Shown piece by piece: positions 57,901-64,000 of a stretch of 64,000 nt of DNA (the first letter of the stretch is position 1; each line of letters starts with the position of its first letter). The stretch covers positions 1,054,001 to 1,118,000 of the forward strand of contig CM045758.1 of assembly GCA_025200525.1 (NCBI GenBank), in the 5' to 3' direction. The notes below the pieces were generated by a model. That model ran no database searches. It saw nothing but the letters and a program-made list of their open reading frames with translations, and was not told the DNA's origin. The DNA comes from Camellia lanceoleosa (taxonomy: Eukaryota > Streptophyta > Magnoliopsida > Ericales > Theaceae). Both the position numbers and the translations under genes were made by a program.

Positions 57901-60900
57901 TATCATTATTTAAAATATAAACAGATAGGTGCTACTTTTTGTTGTTTAACATGTCAACTATTCATCAACCATGATAATGCTTCGGCTCAGATTAAGGTTT
58001 GCAGGCATTTATCTGCTCTTTTTTGCTCCTTTATTATTGCTGTTTGAGAAAAACTTCCCCCCCCCCAACCCCCCTCTCGCCCTTTCTTCCTGCTTTAGTA
58101 AACTGCAACCTCCATCCCCAGCCAACCCCCAAAAGAATAGAAAATAGGAAAAAGAAAAAAGAAGAAGAAGAAAAATTTATCCAAAAAAAAGAAAAGAAAA
58201 GAGGAAGAAGATAAGATCCTAAGGCCTTAATAAAAGCCCATTTTAAAGATTTTTTTTTTTTGCAGAAGGTGTAATTTTGGTGGAAATGAATTTAATGATA
58301 ATGAAATGAAGAACAAATGCAGCACATGTGGAGTGAGGCTGATATCACTTTCCAAGTTAAGACTGCATGTACTTTTCCAGAAGCTGAAGCTCCAAGGAGC
58401 AACCAAAGCTTGTGAACTGCTCCTAGAACTTGACAAGTGAATTAAAAAATAAATCAATAAAAAGAATGACATGAGGGTATTTTAGCTTCAAGAGATAATT
58501 GCATAGTCTAGCAAATAATTTCACCTCTAACGTTATAGTATGGTCAGACACATCAACAGCTTTGCCCCGGAAAATACTGGCAGTATCAAGAACATCCCTC
58601 CTAGCAGCAGCATTCACAGCAACCTTAATCAACATCAGCTCACGCTCCGCAAATGGCAAGTGGGTAATATCTGAAACCTGAACAAACCATCAGCATTCTC
58701 ATTGTCAGCAATTTGCCCTCTCAAGTTACACATTCATAAACATAAAAGTTAGTCATATGGCCTAAGTCAAGTCCCTCAAAAGAGTAACTCTAGTTACATG
58801 TCAGTGGAACTTTTGTATAGTTCCATGAAACAAGAGCTCATGGTGATGGATTATGGTGGGGTGCACTTATTAGTTTGTAAAAAAAATATTGAAACAGCGA
58901 AAAAAATAAATAAAAATAAATAATAAAAAAAAGACAAATGTATAACTTGATCCTCCATTAAAACATGCAAACTCATTTTGTTGCATGCAAATAAGAAAAT
59001 TGTGGACAAAAAAATTAGAAAAACCATAGCAAATTGTTATTAATAGCAAGAAAGAATTAGTGAACCATGTATTATTAACCATTCTATGGATGGTTATAAT
59101 GTTAAGTCACCAAGTTTTCCAAAAGCCTAAGCTATAAGGAAATGGGGCCAACAATGTATATCAAGCTATCTAACACTCTCCCTCACATGCAACACTATCT
59201 TGCACATGGAGAGACTGTTGGAGAAAAATGGGTTTTTGGTGACTTTGGTTCTAAATTTTTTGTAATAAGATCTTTATACCATAAAAAAGAATGACCAAAA
59301 ATCACTAAGAATTGAATGAGAAATTGTCTCATAAAATTGGCTTCATGAATGAGAGATTGTTAAGCATTTTACACATGGCCTTAATAGTGTCTTAGACCAT
59401 GAGACACACATGGCCTAACAATGAGAGACACAAGATTTTGGAAGCCATGAGGTACACATGGCCTTGCCATATGCCCTGCCAACGATGCCTATATAAGGGC
59501 ATGCTCAACATTATGAAAATGATCACAAAAAAATAAGCTAAGTTCTATCCTCCTCTTTTCCCCATTGTGTATAAAAGGAGACCATCCTCTTTGGTTGGAG
59601 AATAGAAATTTTTTGCTCTCATATTATAGTTAGTCTGCTCCTATAATATATTCTTCTTGTGTGAAAGAGTGCTGTCAATATCAGTTCGTCGGAGCTAAGT
59701 AGAAGGTGCTTCTGCGTTAACTAATTCTAAACCGTCATATCACACAGGCTTCGGTTTACTTTCTTTTCTCATTTCAGTATTTTAATTTATTATATGTATT
59801 TTTGTTCATCAAAATGTAATTTTCCATGAATTCTTATTTTGTGGTTTTTCCAATTTAATTTACCATGAATCTATTTCTTTTATTTAATTCACACAATTTG
59901 TACAACAGAGACAAACAGATAACCAAACAGAATGAGAAGCAAACAACCAAACAGAGAGGAATAAACCAAAAGGGGATATAATACCAAATGCTAATCGAGA
60001 GACTTGAACCCAAGACCTCTCTCAACCAGAGCTCTAGTACCATGTTAAATCACCAATTTTCCCAAAAGCCTAAGCTATTAAAAAATGGGCCCAACAATGT
60101 ATATCAAGCTATCTAACATATAATATGGAATCCATCCAGCACTTAAATACTAGTCTCTTAGTTCTTACTTCTGAGGACACTTCCGTATGCAATAAATGAA
60201 ATATCCCTCACCTCATGAAGATCCACTAACTTGTAAAACTGCCGAACCAACTTTCCAATAGATTCATCTGTTCCAGGAACAACAGTAGTAATACGTGACA
60301 GCCCCTCCTTTTCAGCAGGACCCACAGTCAAACTCTGAGTTCATGAATTCAATACACCCATCAAATCAGAAAGTCAAAAACAACAGAAAGAATTTTATTT
60401 TTATTTTTTTTTTTAACAAAAAATAAATAAAAATAAATAAGAGCACCATCAGAACCAAACTGACCTGAATGTTATAACCTCTTCGAGATATAACCCCAGT
60501 AATTATGTTCAGAACTCCAGGAGAGTTATTGACAAGCATGGATAAAGTGTGTGACTGAAGCCCACTTGACTGTAATATTCAAATGAATCAATTAGAATGC
60601 CACTCTCTGTGAAGATTCAAAGTTAACTACCTTAATTAATTGAAGTAGTACAAGTGGATACTAGAGCCAGTATTTGGAAACCAATTTGATGCTCAAGAAT
60701 GTAACCTTAATAAGTTAGAATTCAGAATTAGATGATGATCACCACCCAAAGTCCTTGAGAAACTAAAACTAGAAAAACAGAAAAACAAAAAAAAAACAAA
60801 AACGGAGTAATGAGAACTTACTGAGACCTAGACCAGAGAGAGAGAGAGAGAACTTAACAAGACCACTAAGAATAAAACAACCAAAGGAAGAGGTCACTTT

Positions 60901-62599
60901 GAAACTTGCATTTTTCAAATCAAATGAATACAACTTATTCTTTTCTTCATGTTGAAGAACTGAATCAAATAATGGTGAGGTTTAACTTTTATGAAGTTGA
61001 AAAACAAACATAAAACAAAATGATCCCAAGAAGCAAATAGATCTCTTACATCTTCATCATAGAGAACACCCCAATGAGCATCAAGAATTTGATTCATTGA
61101 GATTTCATCATCAGGCTCCACAGGATAGACATCACCACCCTTCATGTAAAAAACAAACGACAACAACCACAAGAGCATGAATTATTTATCCAGAATATCA
61201 AAGATTTGGGATGAACAAACATATTATCCAGAAAAAGAGAAGCAAAACTGTACCATAATTTTGCAGATCTGGGGAAATGCAACAGAAGGATTAGTATCAA
61301 AACGATATATATATATATTATTTTAGTCAACAAGCATCCTCTCCTTTTATCATGTAAAACCAAAATTTAACAACTCTATGCATTATTCACAATACCATGA
61401 TCACTAAGGATAATTCTTTGGATTATTTGAATCAATCTCCAATTTAGTTCAATTAATTCAAGATTCAAATCAAAAGCCTGTGTGTTCTAGTTTGTTTACT
61501 TCTTCACCAACTCAATTTTCTGCTTTCAATTTCTTTACTTAAATGAGCAAATATTTGTCTGCAGTTCAAAGCTCAAACCCTATTTCCCTTATCCAAATAG
61601 AAAACAATCACGGAATGTGTCAGGGATCGGTTAATTGATAAGCATGTCCAGAATCTGCGAGTGATCCTACATGGCAATTCGTCTACAAGAGAAAACACTG
61701 TACTAGACATGCATGAAGAGGAGGAAAATAATATGTAAGCCTACTAGTTGAAGAGGAAAAGTAATTACCCTCGAGGAGGTACTGGAGTTGCCGTTAAGTG
61801 GCCTGCTAGGATTCCTTAAAAGAGCACCAGCAGGAGCTGCTCCTTCAAGATCTGGATAAGAAGTAGCAGAAAATCTCCAAAAAGGAGCTGTCTCACCCAT
61901 CTTTTCCCGTTTCAAAGCAATCTATAAATTGCATAGAGTTACGTTGGTTCATACATCAAAAAAGAGGAATGCATATACTGATGGAAAAAACAAACACAAG
62001 TCATTATTTATCTATAACGTTATATCAAGAGGATCCCTTGTATGAATTGTCATCATCACCAACCAACATAACCATCTCCTAGATTTTTGAGCATTGATGG
62101 AATGGAAGTGTCTGAGGTTCTTTAGAGACCGTCGCTTCTTGCTTCTACCTGATTCTCTCTCTTAAAAATTCTACCTACTTAACCAACTCACTGACCCCCT
62201 CCAGACAATATTACAGAAAAAGATAAACTAATTCAAAGGATAATGTGACTTATTTCTCAGGTCCTTTTTTCCTTTGATATATAAATATTAGTAAAAGTGT
62301 AGTAAAGGAGAAGCGGGTGCAACCCATGTACATGTGAAGGATACTGGAGCTAAAAAACTACACTCAAGACTCCAAAATTTCAGGGACACATTTGACTGTG
62401 GAACAATACATACAGAATGTAAAGCATGGAATAAATATACATATAAATTTGCATATTTTTATGCATAGGTATAATATTATATGTATACATCCAGCATTTA
62501 GAAGTGATATCTAACCTTTCCAGTTCTTGCAAGTTCCTTAATGCCAAACTTGCTTAAATTTCTCTGCACAGCAGCCATCTTCCCAGGGTCTCCTGTGAC
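51827..62599 (-). CDS. Acetohydroxyacid (acetolactate) synthase regulatory small subunit, 3' eight exons
   Basis: This chloroplast protein binds the catalytic synthase of valine, leucine and isoleucine biosynthesis, raises its activity and confers feedback inhibition by branched-chain amino acids. Minus-strand exons: 62599-62516, 61921-61769, 61139-61050, 60569-60465, 60334-60212, 58677-58525, 56338-56273, 51913-51827. All junctions are GT-AG and phase 0. The 286 visible residues cover the end of the first repeat ([20 protein letters not shown]), a linker, a second ACT domain ([20 protein letters not shown]) and a second C-terminal domain ending GYSLPLH. The two-repeat layout is plant-specific. 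The N-terminus, transit peptide and first ACT domain lie beyond 64000. No stop or frameshift was seen, so the gene looks functional despite several intron insertions. Confidence 0.95.
52425..52429. repeat. Target-site duplication CAAAA (left)
   Basis: Matches 55960-55964. Confidence 0.75.
52430..52696 (+). repeat. 5' LTR of Pack-TRIM-like element
   Basis: 267 bp, from TATTAGTGTAAG to TTTTCCTACA. The first half is made of TGCTCCACTATAGTTAGTGTAA units. A TATA element in a short palindrome (CTCTCTATAAAGAGAG) lies at about 52606-52621. If the canonical TG start is used, the LTR begins at 52436, but then no target duplication is found. Confidence 0.88.
52697..52708 (+). promoter_or_regulatory. 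Primer-binding site, initiator tRNA-Met
   Basis: TGGTATCAGAGC directly abuts the LTR end CTACA, with no spacer. Confidence 0.95.
52740..53065 (-). pseudogene. Captured auxilin-like fragment (coiled coil)
   Basis: The minus strand is open from 53054 to 52782 and reads [20 protein letters not shown], then AAATEARERV-like and [18 protein letters not shown] units. Such [14 protein letters not shown] repeats are typical of the coiled-coil region of plant auxilin-like J-proteins, which act in clathrin uncoating. The J domain is absent. Low-complexity composition limits certainty; another Ala/Glu/Arg coiled-coil protein is possible. Confidence 0.6.
53185..53262. repeat. Short direct repeat GCTTCCTTAGCAGG
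   Basis: TTGCTTCCTTAGCAGGTCA (about 53210) and CTGCTTCCTTAGCAGGACA (about 53248), about 38 bp apart. Confidence 0.65.
53285..53780 (+). pseudogene. Captured Pumilio (PUF) N-terminal fragment
   Basis: Plus-strand reading with two frame changes: [29 protein letters not shown], then [20 protein letters not shown] (near 53480-53550), [18 protein letters not shown] and [16 protein letters not shown]. The SRTPDPQL(I/V)[10 protein letters not shown] string and the SSNMNE-ADIAASL block are characteristic of the nucleic-acid-binding N-terminal region of plant Pumilio RNA-binding proteins. The PUF repeats are absent. The 3' edge abuts the AP2 fragment at about 53780. Confidence 0.75.
53781..54155 (-). 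pseudogene. Captured AINTEGUMENTA-lineage AP2 fragment
   Basis: Minus strand from ATG at 54155: [14 protein letters not shown], then [36 protein letters not shown], a Gln-rich run, and MKNWVSRKY near 53785. The PKLEDF(L/F)GG motif marks the euANT group of AP2 transcription factors, and NWVSR-Y lies a little upstream of the first AP2 repeat in that group. The AP2 DNA-binding repeats are missing; after NWVSRKYY the frame runs into the neighbouring fragment. About 125 codons are intact without a stop. Confidence 0.82.
54300..54950 (-). CDS. Minus-strand ORF of the Pack-TRIM-like element, unidentified
   Basis: Open from 54950 to 54570 (126 codons) with an internal start at about 54863 ([18 protein letters not shown]) followed by [36 protein letters not shown] and [16 protein letters not shown]. 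After the stop at 54570 another minus frame reads [19 protein letters not shown], a leucine-zipper-like heptad run, as far as about 54327. I do not recognise the protein; it could be a fourth captured gene or a degenerate gag. A TATTTAAA box on the minus strand near 54985 suggests its own promoter. Confidence 0.4.
55045..55160. repeat. ACGCCTTTTGATGGC tandem repeat
   Basis: Four near-perfect 16-bp units (GGCACGCCTTTTGAT) with diverged flanking units GGCTCGACTTTTGATGGC and GGTGCGACTTTTGAGGG. Confidence 0.88.
55185..55345. repeat. About 62-bp tandem repeat
   Basis: Two and a half units of the type GACTCGGTAAACTGTCCCGACATTGATTCCGGTTAGCTCC. Confidence 0.85.
55375..55615. repeat. About 36-bp tandem repeat
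   Basis: Six to seven units containing CTACAACGGTCCGACATGAC followed by CC(A/C)(A/T)TAAACTGTTTT. It shares the CCGACAnGAC and TAAACTG words with the 62-bp repeat, so one array probably derived from the other. Confidence 0.9.
55699..55714 (+). promoter_or_regulatory. Polypurine tract of Pack-TRIM-like element
   Basis: TGAGTTTGAGGGGGGC directly before the 3' LTR. Confidence 0.75.
55715..55959 (+). repeat. 3' LTR of Pack-TRIM-like element
   Basis: 245 bp. By eye identical to the 5' LTR except that one 22-bp unit (TGCTCCACTATAGTTAGTGTAA) is absent. Confidence 0.9.
55960..55964. repeat. Target-site duplication CAAAA (right)
   Basis: Partner of 52425-52429. Confidence 0.75.
56273..56338 (-). CDS. 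Synthase small subunit exon: C-terminal domain, part 2
   Basis: 22 codons, [19 protein letters not shown] to ICE. Too short for a simple ORF scan; found by family match, with CAG acceptor and GTTTGT donor. Confidence 0.92.
56339..57229 (-). other. Intron of synthase gene, part before TRIM 1
   Basis: AT-rich intron sequence with a (TA)n run at 56395-56412. No other gene. Confidence 0.7.
57230..57553 (+). mobile_element. TRIM 1: 324-bp terminal-repeat retrotransposon in miniature
   Basis: 76-bp LTRs at 57230-57305 and 57478-57553 share TAGCTTGATATATATT, GCCCATTTC, AGCTTTTGGAAAA-like blocks and GGTGA-TAACA ends. Just inside is a degenerate tRNA-Met primer site (TGTATATCAAAGC), and a purine tract (GAAGGAGAG) precedes the right LTR. 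The flanks TTCTC and TTATC match at four of five bases. It lies in an intron, antisense to the gene. Confidence 0.82.
57554..58524 (-). other. Intron of synthase gene, part after TRIM 1
   Basis: Non-coding. It includes poly-T, a run of ten C residues (about 58061-58071) and AAG-rich sequence; open frames here are low complexity. Confidence 0.65.
58525..58677 (-). CDS. Synthase small subunit exon: C-terminal domain, part 1
   Basis: 51 codons, [20 protein letters not shown] to [10 protein letters not shown]. Donor GTGAAA. Confidence 0.95.
58678..59099 (-). other. Intron of synthase gene, part before TRIM 2
   Basis: AT-rich intron sequence; nothing else recognised. Confidence 0.6.
59216..59907 (+). 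mobile_element. Copia solo LTR inside TRIM 2
   Basis: 692 bp from TGTTGGAGAAAAATGGG to TTTGTACAACA, flanked by perfect GAGAC duplications (59211-59215 and 59908-59912). Same family as the copia LTRs at 32638 and 49022, sharing the start, TATA region (GTGTATAAAAGGAG, about 59567-59580) and end, but with a different and shorter middle. Confidence 0.92.
60031..60042 (-). promoter_or_regulatory. TRIM 2 primer-binding site
   Basis: Reverse complement reads TGGTACTAGAGC, adjoining the LTR. Confidence 0.82.
60212..60334 (-). CDS. Synthase small subunit exon: second ACT domain, part 2
   Basis: 41 codons, [20 protein letters not shown] to KLVDLHE. Donor GTGAGG. Confidence 0.95.
60465..60569 (-). CDS. 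Synthase small subunit exon: second ACT domain, part 1
   Basis: 35 codons, [18 protein letters not shown] to RRGYNIQ, the beta-alpha-beta start of the ACT fold that binds the regulatory amino acid. Confidence 0.95.
61050..61139 (-). CDS. Synthase small subunit exon: interdomain linker
   Basis: 30 codons, [19 protein letters not shown] to HWGVLYDED. Donor GTAAGAG. Confidence 0.93.
61140..61768 (-). other. Synthase gene intron
   Basis: AT-rich, including a short (TA)n run near 61305-61318. No repeat family recognised. Confidence 0.7.
61769..61921 (-). CDS. Synthase small subunit exon: repeat 1 tail and linker
   Basis: 51 codons, [19 protein letters not shown], then [20 protein letters not shown] and a Ser/Asn-rich linker. 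Donor GTAATT at 61768. Confidence 0.93.
61922..62515 (-). other. Synthase gene intron
   Basis: Non-coding, nothing further recognised. Confidence 0.7.
62516..62599 (-). CDS. Synthase small subunit exon: end of repeat 1
   Basis: 28 codons, [13 protein letters not shown] to LARTGK. Acceptor CAG at 62602-62600, donor GTTAGA below 62516. Confidence 0.93.
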
Positions 62600-64000
62600 C
62601 TGAGTCAACCACAAGAAATAAACTACCTTTAATAGCATACGCGGCCTTGAAAATCATCAGAGATCACAAATTCTAATTAAATAATTCTATAGACGTTCTA
62701 TGTAATTTATTTATTGTTTTTAAAAGTACTTTAAAGATAAATAAGTTGTCCCCAACCGGTATAATATTTTAGCTGATCCACGAGTTTTGCATGAATAGCA
62801 GTGACATTTTCTGCTCTCTAGTGACTCTCTATTATCTCTTCTTTCAAGAGTTCCCCCTTTTCTTATTTTGTACTCACTGTTCTTATCAACATATCAGCAT
62901 CAATTGATTTTAGAAATAAGAGTCGAGCATGTTATTTCCCCTATAGAGAAGACCCGCGTAATTGGAACACAAGGCTTGGTTTGGTTTGGTCTGAATAGGA
63001 TGCATTAGAACATATCTTGCAAGTAAGTTCATGATTTCTCCAAGCCACATAAATAAAATTGTAAAGTTTCTGCAGCACCTTATATTATTATAAATGAAAG
63101 CAGTAAGCATACTTTTGTTAATTGGTTAATTAATTAATTGGTTGAAGTGTGGCTGATCTTTTGCATTCTTGGAGCAGTGAAGCAAGATAGAACAAAGGCA
63201 TTGAGGACAACCCCTTTGTATTAGTCTGTTTGACATAGTGGATTTGGGGTGAAATTGATGTTCATTTGATGGAGAAAAGGAGCATTTTTATACGATCAAT
63301 AGTAGATTTTTGAGTTTTTTGCATAGCTGGGTGCAGGTAGGGATGGCAATTAACAAGCTTAAGGAGGTAACCCACCTCGCACTTATTAGGACGAGGTTGG
63401 GGGCATCCTAACCAAGGTAAGGGCAGGTTCATGGGGAGGAGCTCAAACCTGACTTGGTTTGAGATGGGAAAGGGTTTAGGATAATTCCTCCCCAACTATC
63501 TACTGCCATCACTAAAATTTCCCTACTTGTAATGTTAAATGCCGAAATTTCCCAGTTCTGATCAATTAAGGGTTTTCATTCTCAAGTATCCACCACTTCT
63601 TCTCTGTACCAGGTGATGTGGGGATGAGGTTGAGGCAGGGTTTGCATTAGTGTCTTAGGTTTGGAACTATATAAAAATGGTAAACCCGTCACAAGTTCTA
63701 AACATGGTTAGGAGAGGGGTCTCCTCCAAGAGTCCGGATCCTTTGCCATGGTTCCTACAATACCCCAAAACAACGATGTCATTTTGGAGCAAAATTTACA
63801 TTAAAAAGATAAAAAAAACAGAAAGTAAAGAAGAAGATAGAGAGAAGAAGAAACTGAGAGGCCATATGATCTCGGCAACACCCCTTACCTGGCGATCTCG
63901 CCATCCCAAACCCTTTTCCACCCCCTGCACGCCACCACCTTGCCGCCACAACCCACCTCTGCCCACCCGTACCCACAGTCCGCCTTCACGAACTCAGTCG
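62600..64000 (-). other. Synthase gene intron (upstream exons off window)
   Basis: No exon of the family could be found here, so the next upstream exon is at least 1.4 kb away. A possible small repeat lies at 63337-63517 (see separate entry), and a GC-rich stretch occurs at the right edge (63870-64000). Confidence 0.55.
63337..63517. repeat. Possible hAT-like MITE
   Basis: The ends TAGGGATGGCAAT and, reversed, TAGTGATGGCAGT form an imperfect 13-bp terminal inverted repeat of the (C)AGGGnTGGCAA type seen in plant hAT MITEs. No clear 8-bp target duplication. Confidence 0.4.

Larger units (their letters stand above)
59100..60118 (-). mobile_element. TRIM 2, reverse orientation, split by a copia solo LTR
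   Basis: 76-bp LTRs at 59100-59175 and 60043-60118, same family as TRIM 1, with a perfect target duplication TATAA (59095-59099 and 60119-60123). On the minus strand TGGTACTAGAGC directly follows the LTR, matching the tRNA-Met primer site at 10 of 12 bases. Excluding the nested LTR and its duplication, the element is about 322 bp. It is in the same orientation as the host gene. Confidence 0.88.

Noticed and set aside
59216..59907. Possible full retroelement at this site
   Set aside because: No internal coding sequence, primer site or second LTR; the duplications directly bracket one LTR.
63779..63976. GC-rich minus frame at the right edge as a first exon of the synthase gene
   Set aside because: It does not match the small-subunit family (no first ACT block, no splice-phase agreement) and could not be placed.
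1..64000. tRNA or rRNA genes
   Set aside because: No cloverleaf with conserved A and B boxes or rRNA core sequence was noticed by eye; the TGGTATCAGAGC strings are retroelement primer sites.

Overview
The window is nuclear DNA of a flowering plant, most likely a dicot. The evidence is a spliced plant-type gene for the acetohydroxyacid (acetolactate) synthase regulatory subunit, Ty1/copia and Ty3/gypsy (chromovirus and Tat) retrotransposons, a plant L1-type LINE, two TRIMs, and fragments of plant genes (ANT-type AP2 factor, Pumilio, auxilin-like protein). I found no prokaryotic features, rRNA, tRNA or CRISPR array. The species cannot be named from sequence alone.

Layout. 1-2695: 3' part of a LINE with ORF1 tail, endonuclease, no reverse transcriptase, and poly-A. 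2696-5275: a gypsy LTR remnant. 5276-24585: a decayed Tat-lineage gypsy element (RNase H, integrase, two antisense gene remnants, polypurine tract, 3' LTR). It is split by a solo LTR (5991-13456), which is itself split by a Tekay/Del-type chromovirus fragment (about 7441-11527), and by a second large LTR (about 17135-20514). 24586-27441: AT-rich DNA. 27442-32250: a Mutator-like non-autonomous element with matching terminal inverted repeats, split by a 3.7 kb LTR (28159-31872). 32638-50154: a decayed copia element split by a chromovirus (about 33506-38964) and by two solo LTRs in opposite orientation (40815-43521 and 43899-46434), each with a perfect 5-bp target duplication.

51827-64000 is the 3' portion of the only host gene recognised, on the minus strand. 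Eight exons, all ending in phase 0, encode the last 286 residues of the acetohydroxyacid synthase small subunit; the 5' exons lie beyond the right edge. Its introns are swollen by insertions: a recent 3.5 kb LTR element carrying captured host-gene pieces (52430-55959), and two 76-bp-LTR TRIMs (57230-57553 and 59100-60118), the second interrupted by a copia solo LTR (59216-59907).

The most unusual object is 52430-55959. By eye its two LTRs are identical except for one extra 22-bp repeat unit. It has a tRNA-Met primer site, a polypurine tract and a CAAAA target duplication, but no gag or pol that I recognise. Instead it carries pieces resembling an auxilin-like protein, a Pumilio protein and an ANT-lineage AP2 factor, plus an unidentified minus-strand reading frame next to tandem arrays. 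Nearly everything else coding in the window is broken transposon sequence; the one long uninterrupted transposon frame is the chromovirus integrase-chromodomain ORF at 7455-8906.
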